Source: Ignavibacteria bacterium RIFOXYC2_FULL_35_21 (GTDB lineage: Bacteria; Bacteroidota; Ignavibacteria; Kapaibacteriales; UBA2268). Taken from it: a stretch of DNA of 64,000 nt. Of this stretch, positions 26,927 through 35,426 are shown piece by piece. Each line of letters opens with the position of its first letter. The first letter of the stretch is position 1. The notes beneath the pieces are model-generated. The model was not told the DNA's origin. It saw only the letters and a list, made by a program, of their open reading frames with translations, and made no database searches. The DNA lies in the NCBI GenBank assembly GCA_001804705.1, contig MHAY01000013.1:48244-112243 (forward strand). Reading direction: 5' to 3'. Both the position numbers and the translations under genes were made by a program.

Positions 26927-27355
26927 TTATACCGGATTTTTGATTTTAAATACTTTCCTGAAAAACGGTTCAATTAATAATGCAAATAGCACGAATCCAA
27001 GACCCAGTGGAATGAGAATAGGAATCTTTATTCCTGAAAAAAATGATTTTAGATAAAGGCCAAAAGTATTAGTAAGCATTTCAAAATCCCTTGCAATAGT
27101 AAATTGACTTGCTCCTTCTCCTGATGAAACAGAAACGGCAAGAATAATTAGTGTAATAGATAAGACAACAAAAGTTACAAGAAGAAACCATGCTTTGCGG
27201 CTTATAATAGGCTTGTATTCTATAGCCCATACAGGTTTCATTGCTGATATTTGAGTCATTACATTATTTGTAAAATCCCCGGACGGCTCGTGAATACTTG
27301 ATTTCCTCAATATATTCTTCACGAGAAAGTCTGTGTTAATATTATCTTTTCCCAT
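26927..27355 (-). CDS. Two-TM membrane protein, likely regulator of the adjacent ECF sigma
   Basis: A 142-residue protein: about 50 cytoplasmic residues (NILRKSSIHEPSGDFTNNVMTQI), a helix at 54-75 (AWFLLVTFVVLSITLIILAV), a short periplasmic part and a second helix near 112-132. The gene starts three bases after the sigma gene stop. Small membrane proteins in this position often act as anti-sigma factors; the N-terminal motif -PS-DFT-NVM-I is common in such Bacteroidota proteins. No zinc-binding motif is seen. Function is inferred from context. Confidence 0.72.
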   Translation of the reverse strand: MGKDNINTDFLVKNILRKSSIHEPSGDFTNNVMTQISAMKPVWAIEYKPIISRKAWFLLVTFVVLSITLIILAVSVSSGEGASQFTIARDFEMLTNTFGLYLKSFFSGIKIPILIPLGLGFVLFALLIEPFFRKVFKIKNPV

Positions 27356-27358
27356 CTC

Positions 27359-27943
27359 TTACACCAAAATATTGATTTCTTCTTTTAATAATTTTTTCAA
27401 AATAATAAACAATTTCTTTCTGGAACGATATAGAATCACTTTTATGTTTGACCTGCTCAAACCTGTGATTTCACTTATTTCTCCTACTGACATACCATCG
27501 AGGTAGAACAATGTCAATAGTAAACTTTCATTCTCATCTAACTTATCGAGTGCTATATCTATATATTTTCTCTGCTCTTCGGCTTCGAGAGAGTTCAATG
27601 AACTATTTACAAAATCAGGCTCTTCGTTTTCAATGTATTCATCATCAATTCTCTCTGTCTTAATTTCCGTCTTACGCTTCCGCAGTTTCGATATGGCTGT
27701 CGTATATGCAATTCGATAAAGCCATGTCGAAAAACTCGCCTTTCCGTTGTAATCATTCATGCAAGAATAAACCTTTATAAAAGTATCCTGAGCCGACTCT
27801 TCTGCATCCTCCCTGTTTCGCAGAATCCGAATAGAAACAGAAAACACCATCTGCTTGTATTTATTGACAACAAAAGCAAAGGCATTTTTATCTCCTTTCA
27901 GAATCTTCTGAATATATATGTTATCGGAAGCTCCATCTTTCAT
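27359..27943 (-). CDS. RNA polymerase ECF sigma factor (sigma-70 family)
   Basis: A 194-residue sigma factor. Region 2: FAFVVNKYKQMVFSVSIRIL and AEESAQDTFIKVY; the region 2.4 area is FSTWLYRIAYTTAISKLRKRK. Region 4: LLTLFYLDGMSVGEISEITGLSRSNIKVILYRSRKKL. It heads a minus-strand operon with the two-TM protein and the DUF3108 protein. It differs clearly from the 17.2-kb sigma, so the window has two ECF systems. Confidence 0.93.
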   Translation of the reverse strand: MKDGASDNIYIQKILKGDKNAFAFVVNKYKQMVFSVSIRILRNREDAEESAQDTFIKVYSCMNDYNGKASFSTWLYRIAYTTAISKLRKRKTEIKTERIDDEYIENEEPDFVNSSLNSLEAEEQRKYIDIALDKLDENESLLLTLFYLDGMSVGEISEITGLSRSNIKVILYRSRKKLFIILKKLLKEEINILV

Positions 27944-28064
27944 AAATCATTTGACGTAACAAAAGGGAAAGTGGTTACAACAATTTTCAAATTATTTGTA
28001 ACCACATTTCAATTTTCTGCGTCAAACGGGAAGTTGAATTATTGAATTTTTAAGGAGTTTTGTA

Positions 28065-28418
28065 ATGAACAATTTAGAAGACATTTTAATCCCGCTTTTT
28101 TCGATTGTATTTACATTCGGTACAATTTTCGGAATAGTTTATTTATACTTCATCACAAGGCATAAGGAAAGGCTTGCACTGATTGAAAAGGGAATAGATG
28201 CAAAAATATTCATGTATGAAAGAAAGCCGTTTTATATACTTATGAAGTTAGGTTTGCTCTCTATCGGAGTAGCAATCGGCATACTTCTGGGTAACCTGCT
28301 GGATGCAACAACGGTAATGGATGCTGAAGTTGCCTATCCATCTATGATATTTTTATTTGGAGGTATTGCACTCGTTCTGACTTACTTTATCGAGAAGAAA
28401 CTGAATAAGAAAGAATAG
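28065..28418 (+). CDS. Small membrane protein (DUF6249-like)
   Basis: A 117-residue inner-membrane protein with three hydrophobic helices: an N-terminal one (PLFSIVFTFGTIFGIVYLYF), one near 63-80 (LLSIGVAIGILLGNLL) and a C-terminal one (MIFLFGGIALVLTYF). Between the first two lies RHKERLALIEKGIDAKIF, the signature of small DUF6249-type proteins often found beside ECF sigma genes. A good ribosome-binding site (AAGGAG) precedes the ATG. It is divergent from the sigma gene, with which it may share regulation. Confidence 0.78.
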   Translation: MNNLEDILIPLFSIVFTFGTIFGIVYLYFITRHKERLALIEKGIDAKIFMYERKPFYILMKLGLLSIGVAIGILLGNLLDATTVMDAEVAYPSMIFLFGGIALVLTYFIEKKLNKKE

Positions 28419-28451
28419 AAGAATCTAAAAAATAATATCTGATAAGATTAG

Positions 28452-28480
28452 CCCCAATCTTCGGATTGGGGTATTTTATT
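28452..28480 (+). terminator. Rho-independent terminator after the DUF6249-like gene
   Basis: A perfect 8-bp stem CCCCAATC / GATTGGGG capped by a UUCG tetraloop, followed by TATTTTATT. It lies 33 bp after the stop codon and also faces the convergent TPR gene. Confidence 0.85.
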
Positions 28481-28509
28481 GCACATAACCAAATTTAATG
28501 TTAATTAGA

Positions 28510-29181
28510 TTATTTAATTATTCTATTCAACAATTCTGTTGCGGCAAAGCATCCGAGCTTGTCAGCCTTGTCCCAATCCTCACGGGCGCCATCAAGAAAT
28601 CCCTGGTTAAACTTTGCTGTTCCTCTTTTATAATAAGCCCATGCATATTCAGGCCTTAATTCAATTGCTTTTGTAAAGTCATCAATAGCATCATTAAAAT
28701 CTTCATTATTATAATATGCCAATCCTCTTTGGAAATAAACATTTGCATCGTTAGGATTTAATTGTGTTGCTTTTGTCAAATCTTCGGTTGCACCGCGAAA
28801 GTCCCTTAAGTCCATTTTTATAATTGCTAAATTGAACCGGGCATTAAAATCATCCGGCTTTAGCTCGATTACTCTCATATAATCTGAAATAGCCCGGTCG
28901 TAATTTTGAAGCCAGTGGTATGTATCAGCCCTTGAAGAATATGCATCTGCATTGAAGGGGTCGTATTCAATGGCTTTGTTATAGTGGTTAATTGCATTTT
29001 GATAATTGTGAATGTTAAATTCAGATATGCCTTTGTAATAAAATGCTTCCGAAGGGTCGGGAAGCAATACCTTTCCTTTTGAGAAATCCATGCAATTAAC
29101 AGTTCCGGTGACAAATAAAATCATCGGTACTATAAAGATAGTCTTATATTTATAAAACCATACTTTAGGGCGTTTGAACAT
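28510..29181 (-). CDS. Exported tetratricopeptide repeat protein
   Basis: A 223-residue protein with an N-terminal hydrophobic export signal (TIFIVPMILFVTGTVNCMDF) and about five TPRs from residue 45 on (AFYYKGISEFNIHNYQNAINHYNKAIEYDP and following units of 34 residues). A cysteine after the hydrophobic stretch might be lipidated, but the lipobox (TVNC) is weak. TPRs mediate protein contacts in envelope assembly. It is convergent with the DUF6249-like gene; no partner is obvious. Confidence 0.82.
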   Translation of the reverse strand: MFKRPKVWFYKYKTIFIVPMILFVTGTVNCMDFSKGKVLLPDPSEAFYYKGISEFNIHNYQNAINHYNKAIEYDPFNADAYSSRADTYHWLQNYDRAISDYMRVIELKPDDFNARFNLAIIKMDLRDFRGATEDLTKATQLNPNDANVYFQRGLAYYNNEDFNDAIDDFTKAIELRPEYAWAYYKRGTAKFNQGFLDGAREDWDKADKLGCFAATELLNRIIK

Positions 29182-29343
29182 AGGCTCTTATTTATTATTT
29201 ATAACCCCTGAATTATTCTTGTAAAATTCTTAAAATTAGACAAGAATAAATATATTTTTAGATAAAACTAACATTATGACATAAATAATTAAAAAATATT
29301 TTATTAAAATCAAAATTTATTATTCATATTCCTATATTCTCAT

Positions 29344-29374
29344 GCAACTAAGTTCTTAATTTTTCGTATTATAG
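29344..29374 (+). promoter_or_regulatory. Putative promoter of the envelope-export operon
   Basis: GCAAC, 17 bases, GTATTATAG. The spacing equals that of the sigma/T9SS/Spy elements (GCAAC-N17-GTTA), though the -10-like block differs and is closer to TATAAT. It lies 44 bp before the barrel gene start. Confidence 0.4.
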
Positions 29375-29417
29375 TGAAAAATCAGTAATTTTACTGAATT
29401 TTAAATTTGAGCGTCAA

Positions 29418-30572
29418 ATGAAAATTAAATTTTATTTAGTTATATTTTTTATTGTCAGTACATCCTTGACCGCACAGGTAACTCTTGATTTCAGCGGCTA
29501 TTTATATGATGTCCCTACGTTTTATTTTAAGCCTGCTTCTGCTGATTTCTTTGGCTTGGAAGATAATGAAAATATTTATCCCATGAATCTTACACGCCTT
29601 CGACTTAGGCCCACTCTGAATTTCAGCGAAAATTCCAGAATTACTATGCAATACGAAGCTAACTTGTTGTTCTCAAAAATGCCGATTCCATTGGTTGAAG
29701 GTACGGGTATGACAAACCGCCAGGCTCTCGACCTGCACTGGCGTTTCTATAATAAAAATAATTTCACAGCACAGCATTTCATAGATATTCTCTATTACAA
29801 ACACATCTTCGACTTTGCCGAAGTTGTTTTCGGCAGGCAAGTCATTTCGTGGGGAGTAGGCAGAATCTGGCAGCCAACTGATTTGTTCAATCCCATCAAT
29901 CCTGCAAATTTTAGTAAGCTGGAAAAGGATGGAGCAGATGCTTTTTCTGCAAAATTCTTTATAAGTGATTTCACTGATTTTGAACTGGTCTGCAATTTCA
30001 GGGAAAACCAAAAGGATTATAATTACGGTGCAAGATTCCGAACTAATTTCAGTGAGTATGATGTTTCGGCTATGGCTGGTTACTTCGACAGGAAAGTAAT
30101 TGTTGGAGGAGATTTCACGGGAAATTTTTTTAATGCAGGCCTGAGAGGCGAAGGTATTTTTTCTTATGACCCGGATTCACCTGATTCAAACTATGTGAGA
30201 GCCATTCTCGGTCTTGATTACCAATTCACATCAGAATTATATGGATTGATTGAATACCAGTTCAACGGCAGAGGTACAGCTTGCAAGGATTGCTACGACT
30301 TCGACCGGTTGAAGAGAGGCGAAATACAAAATGTCGGATTGAACTATGTAACAGTTCAAAGCAATTATCAAATTCACCCTCTTGTAACAATAAATGCAGG
30401 TGCAATGCTCAACATCAACGACCTGAGCGGCTACTTTAATGCTGGTGTAACATATTCAATATTTGAAAGCCTTAATTTATCTCTCGGAGGGATGTATTTC
30501 ATCGGAAGTGAGAAGGATGAGTTTTGGTATTATCCATCTGCAGTGTATTTGAGTGGTCAGTGGTTTTATTAA
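29418..30572 (+). CDS. Outer-membrane beta-barrel protein of the export operon
   Basis: A 384-residue exported protein with signal peptide (FYLVIFFIVSTSLTAQ) and alternating amphipathic strands throughout, ending in aromatic residues (SAVYLSGQWFY), which fits an outer-membrane barrel. Motifs such as FGRQVISWGVGRIWQPTDLFNPINP recall porin-like proteins found beside MacB/LolC-type transporters. It heads a run of five same-strand genes. The downstream LolA-like protein and ABC transporter suggest lipoprotein or lipid delivery to the outer membrane; the cargo is unknown. Confidence 0.82.
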   Translation: MKIKFYLVIFFIVSTSLTAQVTLDFSGYLYDVPTFYFKPASADFFGLEDNENIYPMNLTRLRLRPTLNFSENSRITMQYEANLLFSKMPIPLVEGTGMTNRQALDLHWRFYNKNNFTAQHFIDILYYKHIFDFAEVVFGRQVISWGVGRIWQPTDLFNPINPANFSKLEKDGADAFSAKFFISDFTDFELVCNFRENQKDYNYGARFRTNFSEYDVSAMAGYFDRKVIVGGDFTGNFFNAGLRGEGIFSYDPDSPDSNYVRAILGLDYQFTSELYGLIEYQFNGRGTACKDCYDFDRLKRGEIQNVGLNYVTVQSNYQIHPLVTINAGAMLNINDLSGYFNAGVTYSIFESLNLSLGGMYFIGSEKDEFWYYPSAVYLSGQWFY

Positions 30573-30651
30573 ACATACCTTTTTGAAAATTCACAAAATT
30601 CTGAACAAGTTTCTTTGTTTTTCGTATATTAATATTAAAAAGGAGCGAAAG

Positions 30652-31392
30652 ATGAAGAAAATAATTTTAGTCTTAGTGATTTCGATTTTGTTTTTCAGCA
30701 ATGCTTTTTCGCAGAAGGCGGTAGAAATTATTAAGAAAGCAGAAGATGCGATTAAGGGTGAAACCAGTTATGGTAAATTTACAATGAACATTATTACCCC
30801 CGATTATCAGCGTTCAATGACAATGCAGAGCTGGTGGGTCGGAAACGAGAAATCACTAATTGTGATTCTCTCGCCGAATAAAGATAAAGGTAATAAAACA
30901 TTAAAAATAAAAAACGAGCTATGGAGCTACCTGAAAAATACAGAAACAACGATGAAGCTACCTGCCTCGATGATGCTCCAGTCATGGAACGGTTCAGACC
31001 TGACAAACGACGACCTTGTACGGGAATCCAACTTAGCTAAGGATTATATTTCTACAATTTTGAAAGAAGAATCTATTGGCGGAGAAATGTGCTGGAAGAT
31101 TGATATGAACCCTAATCTACAGGCGGCTGTTGTATGGGGACATATTTATTACTGGGTAAGGCAGAAGGATTACCTTCCAGCATTAATCCAGTATTACAGT
31201 GAGAAAGGTGAGCTTGTAAGGACGATGAAATTTTCTGATTATCAAAGGATGAGCGGGCGGTTTATTCCGGCAAAATGGATTATCGAAAGCAATAAGAAGA
31301 AAGGACATTATACGGAGTTTATATATAATGAAGTGAAGTTTGATGTGGTAATTCCTGATAAGATATTTTCTTTCAGAGAGTTGGAGAAGTAA
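30652..31392 (+). CDS. Outer-membrane lipoprotein-sorting protein (LolA-like, PF17131 type)
   Basis: A periplasmic carrier-like protein. I prefer the ATG at 30652 (246 aa) over the track start at 30553, because AAAAAGGAGCGAAAG directly precedes it and the product begins with a clean signal peptide (KKIILVLVISILFFSNAFSQ). The body has ERSLIVILSPNKDKG-like family features (NEKSLIVILSPNKDKGNKTL, MKLPASMMLQSWNGSDLTND). In related operons this family is thought to shuttle lipoproteins or lipids released by an FtsX-type ABC transporter. About 80 bp follow the barrel gene. Confidence 0.87.
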   Translation: MKKIILVLVISILFFSNAFSQKAVEIIKKAEDAIKGETSYGKFTMNIITPDYQRSMTMQSWWVGNEKSLIVILSPNKDKGNKTLKIKNELWSYLKNTETTMKLPASMMLQSWNGSDLTNDDLVRESNLAKDYISTILKEESIGGEMCWKIDMNPNLQAAVVWGHIYYWVRQKDYLPALIQYYSEKGELVRTMKFSDYQRMSGRFIPAKWIIESNKKKGHYTEFIYNEVKFDVVIPDKIFSFRELEK

Positions 31393-31426
31393 TTACGAAT
31401 TATGAATTATGAATTAAGGTTTTAGA

Positions 31427-32653
31427 TTGTTACTGAAATTTAAAATGGCGTGGCGGAGTGTCTGGGGGAATTGGAGACGTTCTGCTATAACCATAGCCGC
31501 TATTGCATTTGCCGCATACCTGACTATTATTTTTTCAGGTGTGAATGAAGGTACTTATGGAGCCAATATCAGGATGACATGCGATATGTTCACAGGTTAT
31601 CTTCAAATCCAGAAAAAGGGATATATTGAAAATCCGACACTAATTAAGACTTTTCATTATACCAAAAAACTTGAAAATAAACTCAAATCAATTTCATCAA
31701 TAAAAGGTTTTACATCCAGAATTACGACTGATGGTTTGGTGAGTTTCAAAAATAAAACCAGCGCTGCAATGCTCATTGGATTAGACCCAAAGGGAGAAAA
31801 AGGAGTGTCTAAACTTAAAGATAAAGTAAAGAAAGGTTTATTTATTAAAGATGGTGTTTTATATGACATCGTTGTCGGTTACAAGATGCTCGACAATCTG
31901 AAAGCTTCGATTGGAGATACAATAGTTATATTGACTTCAGCTTATGACGGTACTATGGGAAATCTAAAATTCAGGATTGCGGGAACTTCCAGGCTTGGTT
32001 CACCTGATATGGATGCAATGTCAATTTTTATGCACATTGATGCCGCGAAGGAATTGCTTGTAATGGGAGATAGAGTTTGTGCAATTGTTATTTCATTAAA
32101 CGACCTGGATGAAATACCAACTGTAAAAAAGCAAGTGTCCCGAATATTACCAAAAGACCTCGTAGCTCTCGATTGGGGAGAAGTAAATCCGGAGTTAAGG
32201 CAAATGATGGAGATGGACTCATCGAGCAATATGATTTACTACCTGTTAATAATAATTATAATTTCATTCGGTATTATGAACACAGTTCTGATGTCAATTA
32301 CAGAGAGGTTCAGACAATTCGGAGTTATGCTCGCAATTGGAATGAGAAATATAAATCTGATTAGTATAATTTTTATTGAAATGCTCATAATTCTTATAAT
32401 AGGTTTAATAATTGGCAATACTGCCGGATATTTCACGAATTATTACTTAATGATGAATCCGATTGAGCTTGGTGGTGAGATGGGAAAATTTTATGAAGAA
32501 TTTGGCTTCGAGCCTGCGATTTTTTCATCTGTAGTTCCTAAAATTTTTGTCTCTACATGTGTCTCGATAATTATTATTTCAGTTATTGTATTCATTTATC
32601 CTGCATTCAGAGTAATGAAGCTGGAAGCATTAAAAGGTATAAGATACACTTGA
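31427..32653 (+). CDS. ABC transporter permease, LolC/FtsX type (first of pair)
   Basis: A 408-residue MacB/LolC-like permease: an N-terminal helix (AITIAAIAFAAYLTIIFSGV), a large periplasmic domain (about 45-265) and three C-terminal helices, with the cytoplasmic coupling region SITERFRQFGVMLAIGMRN characteristic of FtsX-domain proteins. The start is TTG (MLLKFKMAW). A short ATTACGA/ATTATGA heptamer array occupies the gap before it. It pairs with the second permease (19-bp gap). Confidence 0.9.
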   Translation: MLLKFKMAWRSVWGNWRRSAITIAAIAFAAYLTIIFSGVNEGTYGANIRMTCDMFTGYLQIQKKGYIENPTLIKTFHYTKKLENKLKSISSIKGFTSRITTDGLVSFKNKTSAAMLIGLDPKGEKGVSKLKDKVKKGLFIKDGVLYDIVVGYKMLDNLKASIGDTIVILTSAYDGTMGNLKFRIAGTSRLGSPDMDAMSIFMHIDAAKELLVMGDRVCAIVISLNDLDEIPTVKKQVSRILPKDLVALDWGEVNPELRQMMEMDSSSNMIYYLLIIIIISFGIMNTVLMSITERFRQFGVMLAIGMRNINLISIIFIEMLIILIIGLIIGNTAGYFTNYYLMMNPIELGGEMGKFYEEFGFEPAIFSSVVPKIFVSTCVSIIIISVIVFIYPAFRVMKLEALKGIRYT

Positions 32654-32672
32654 TTATTAAGAAAAGTGATTT

Positions 32673-33905
32673 ATGTTTTTCAAAATGGCTATTCGGAATC
32701 TGTTAAGGAATAAAAGAAGGACATTGATTGTTCTTTCTTCAATTATTGTCGGAGTAGCGGCTACACTGCTTTATGACAGTATAAATGCAGGAATGATAAA
32801 TCAGATGCTGGTGAATCAGATAAACTCCTATTATTCTCATATTCAGATTCATAAACAGGGATTTAACGATAATAAACTTGTAACAAGCTATATTCCTGAT
32901 TATAAAAATGTAGAAGAAGTGATACAAAAACAGGACTACGTCAGGAATTACAGCAAAAGAGTAATTGCATTCGGCATGTTAAGCAGTGCCAACAGTTCAG
33001 CAGGTATTTCGATGCTCGGCATCGAACCCGGGAATGAAAAAAAAGTCAGCAACATTTACAAAATGATAATCGAAGGCAAATACCTAAGCGGAAAAAGCAA
33101 CGAAATTCTTATTAGTAAAAAGATGGCTGAAAAACTTGAAGTAACTCTTGGTGACAAAGTTGTTGCTATGGCTGCAGATATTAACGGTAAAGTAAACTCC
33201 GAGCTATTCAGAATTATTGGCATCTACCGTTCTCATACTGCTGAATTTGATAAAGTATTCGTTTATGTCCCTATCGAAAACGCAAGAACTATACTCGGTC
33301 TCGGAGATAATGTTTCTGAAATTGCAATTATAACAAATAATTCTGACAGTACATTATCATACAAAAAACAACTTGTCAGTGCTATGAAGAATGCAGGTGT
33401 GGAATCAAATGAAGTCGAAGTTTCAACTTACCAGGAATTATTAGCCATGATTATGTACTTGATTGATATATGGAAGCAAACATCAATAATAATCTACCTG
33501 ATAATTGCACTGGCTGTGCTGTTTGGTGTAATCAATACAATGCTTATGTCCGTCTTTGAACGTGTAAACGAAATCGGTGTATTGATGTCAATAGGAATGA
33601 GGAATTCAGGAATATTCAGAATGATTATTCTTGAAGCTTTTATGATGGGCGTCGTAGGCACTTTAATAGGTTTCGGAATTGGAGTACTTATTTATTTACC
33701 ATTGTCCAATAATGGTATAAATCTCGGGATGTATTCAGAAAGTATGCAGACATTCGGGCTGAATAATATTATTTATCCGGCACTTGATTCGAATGTAATA
33801 ATAAATTCAATCTTCATAATGCCTCTTGCTACGGCTGTAGGTGCAATTTATCCTGCAAGAAAAGCAATGAAACTTCAGCCGACTGATGCGATGAGGCATG
33901 TATAA
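32673..33905 (+). CDS. ABC transporter permease, LolC/FtsX type (second of pair)
   Basis: A 410-residue paralogue of the preceding permease with the same order: FFKMAIRNLLRNKRRTLIVLSSIIVGVAATLL at the first helix, a periplasmic domain, then SVFERVNEIGVLMSIGMRNSGIFRMIILEAF. Two different permeases imply a heterodimer like LolC/LolE. The periplasmic domains differ more than the membrane parts. The ATPase gene follows after 63 bp that include a REP-like hairpin. Confidence 0.91.
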   Translation: MFFKMAIRNLLRNKRRTLIVLSSIIVGVAATLLYDSINAGMINQMLVNQINSYYSHIQIHKQGFNDNKLVTSYIPDYKNVEEVIQKQDYVRNYSKRVIAFGMLSSANSSAGISMLGIEPGNEKKVSNIYKMIIEGKYLSGKSNEILISKKMAEKLEVTLGDKVVAMAADINGKVNSELFRIIGIYRSHTAEFDKVFVYVPIENARTILGLGDNVSEIAIITNNSDSTLSYKKQLVSAMKNAGVESNEVEVSTYQELLAMIMYLIDIWKQTSIIIYLIIALAVLFGVINTMLMSVFERVNEIGVLMSIGMRNSGIFRMIILEAFMMGVVGTLIGFGIGVLIYLPLSNNGINLGMYSESMQTFGLNNIIYPALDSNVIINSIFIMPLATAVGAIYPARKAMKLQPTDAMRHV

Positions 33906-33920
33906 TTTAGAATAAATGTC

Positions 33921-33941
33921 ATTCTGAACTTGGTTCAGAAT
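33921..33941. repeat. REP-like hairpin within the ABC operon
   Basis: ATTCTGAAC-ttg-GTTCAGAAT is a perfect 9-bp inverted repeat with a three-base loop, placed between the second permease and the ATPase gene. It resembles the Bacteroidota family of TCATnCTGA... REP-like sequences also present at 25.9, 45.7 and 63.2 kb. Confidence 0.7.
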
Positions 33942-33968
33942 CCATTTATTAAATCAGAAGGAAATAAT

Positions 33969-34652
33969 ATGGAAATTATTAGATTAGAAAAAGTTGATAA
34001 AATTTACAAAGACCACGGAATTCCCGTGCAGGCACTCAAAGAGATTAACCTGACAATTGATAAAGGCAATTTTGTTGTTATTGCAGGACCTTCAGGTTCA
34101 GGAAAAACAACATTATTGAATATTATAGGATCACTTGATGTTCCAACAGAAGGAGAAGTCTTCCTAGAAGGAGAAAATATTACACATAGGAAAAAAAGTG
34201 AGTTATCAACAATCAGATTGAGAAAAATCGGATTCATCTTTCAGGCATACAATCTTCTGCCTGTACTGACAGCACTCGAAAATATTGAATTTTCTATGAT
34301 GCTTCTCGGTTTACCAGATAAAGAGAGACATAAAAAAGCAATGAAGATAATGGAAGAGCTTGATATAGCGGAATTAGCAAACAAAAAGCCAAATAAAATG
34401 AGTGGCGGTCAACAGCAGAGAGTTGCTGTTGCAAGAGCCATAGTGAATGACCCTTTACTTGTACTTGCAGACGAGCCGACTGCTAATCTTGATTCAAAAA
34501 CAGCAAATTCATTACTCGATTTAATGCAAAAAATGAACGAAGAAAAAAATATTACTTTTGTGTTTTCATCTCATGATAAAAAAGTTATAGATAGAGCAAA
34601 GAAATTATTCATCCTCAAAGACGGAATGATTGTCAATGGAAATGGAAGTTGA
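33969..34652 (+). CDS. ABC transporter ATPase, LolD/MacB type
   Basis: The nucleotide-binding subunit for the two permeases. The track start (TTG at 33930) falls in a REP-like hairpin; the ATG at 33969 with GAAGGA upstream gives a normal start (MEIIRLEKVDKIYKDHG), 227 residues. Walker A GPSGSGKTTLL, signature MSGGQQQRVAVARA, Walker B LVLADEPTANLDSKT and the switch histidine (SSHDKK) are all present. The fit to the LolD/MacB subgroup supports mechanotransmission-type export rather than import. Confidence 0.94.
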   Translation: MEIIRLEKVDKIYKDHGIPVQALKEINLTIDKGNFVVIAGPSGSGKTTLLNIIGSLDVPTEGEVFLEGENITHRKKSELSTIRLRKIGFIFQAYNLLPVLTALENIEFSMMLLGLPDKERHKKAMKIMEELDIAELANKKPNKMSGGQQQRVAVARAIVNDPLLVLADEPTANLDSKTANSLLDLMQKMNEEKNITFVFSSHDKKVIDRAKKLFILKDGMIVNGNGS

Positions 34653-34661
34653 ATTGAATAA

Positions 34662-34688
34662 AAAAAACCGGCGTTAAGCCGGTTTTTT
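34662..34688. terminator. Bidirectional Rho-independent terminator
   Basis: AAAAAACCGGC-gttaa-GCCGGTTTTTT: an 11-bp perfect stem with a T-run on each strand, between the convergent ABC ATPase and Spy-like genes. Confidence 0.93.
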
Positions 34689-34712
34689 GTTACGAGGTTC
34701 GTTGGGCCTTTA

Positions 34713-35426
34713 TTATTCATTCCCGCATTTTATTTCGGGTAAACTATCTCTCCAACTCGTCCAGATTTCTAATTGTTCAGTTGACAGAAGAAGAGCTTCA
34801 ATACCATCCAACAGAGTTTTTGTGCAATCTTTTATTGCAAGACAAACTTCGACTCTTACCGGATTATTTTTTAATTCTTCTCTTGTGCTCTGAGCTAATT
34901 CCTGCAATGCTGCTTTCAACTGCTCTCTTGTCCAGCCTTCTTCTTTTGCCTGTTGCATTATGGTTCTTCTTTCCTGGTTTGCAGACTGAAGTATAGCTCT
35001 TTCAGATTCACGAAGCCTTTGCATAGCAGTTCTTACACAATCCATGTGTTCCCTGAGCAATAATTTGACAGCATCAATCTGTTCTTGTGTCAAATCAAGC
35101 TTACGCAATATCATTCCAAGATGTAGCCTTTGACCTCTGCCGTTACGCATGTCGCCGAACCTACCACCATCACGGCCATCCCTGCTGCCATTCCAACCCA
35201 TGAATTGACAATCCTCATTGGAATATCCGGTTGGTGGTAACATCATAAATTCAGACGTTTCGGATGCGTCCTGAATGTCACTCGGTGTGTTATCTGTTAC
35301 GGGCAATTGAAATTCGGTTGAACTAAACATATCATTTGTTGGGCCTGTTGATTTTTGACATGAGCTCATTGTCATAAACAATCCGACAACAAACAATGAT
35401 AACATTAATACACTTAATCTTTTCAT
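34713..35426 (-). CDS. Spy/CpxP-like periplasmic lipoprotein
   Basis: A 237-residue lipoprotein (lipobox MSSC near residue 23). After an acidic linker and a glycine/arginine-rich segment (GWNGSRDGRDGGRFGDMRNGRGQ), the C-terminal ~130 residues are helical with LDLTQEQIDAVKLLLREHMD and repeated charged heptads (ESERAILQSANQERRTIMQQAKEEGWT), like Spy/CpxP/heavy-metal-resistance proteins that act as periplasmic chaperones or stress sensors. Its upstream region has the strong GCAAC-N17-GTTA element shared with the T9SS gene beside the ECF sigma. Confidence 0.8.
   Translation of the reverse strand: MKRLSVLMLSLFVVGLFMTMSSCQKSTGPTNDMFSSTEFQLPVTDNTPSDIQDASETSEFMMLPPTGYSNEDCQFMGWNGSRDGRDGGRFGDMRNGRGQRLHLGMILRKLDLTQEQIDAVKLLLREHMDCVRTAMQRLRESERAILQSANQERRTIMQQAKEEGWTREQLKAALQELAQSTREELKNNPVRVEVCLAIKDCTKTLLDGIEALLLSTEQLEIWTSWRDSLPEIKCGNE

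Noticed and set aside
30553-30651. N-terminal extension of the LolA-like ORF
   Set aside because: The ATG at 30652 has a strong ribosome-binding site and begins a standard signal peptide; the extension overlaps the barrel gene.
33930-33968. N-terminal extension of the ABC ATPase ORF
   Set aside because: The TTG start lies within a REP-like hairpin; the ATG at 33969 gives the normal family N-terminus with a ribosome-binding site.
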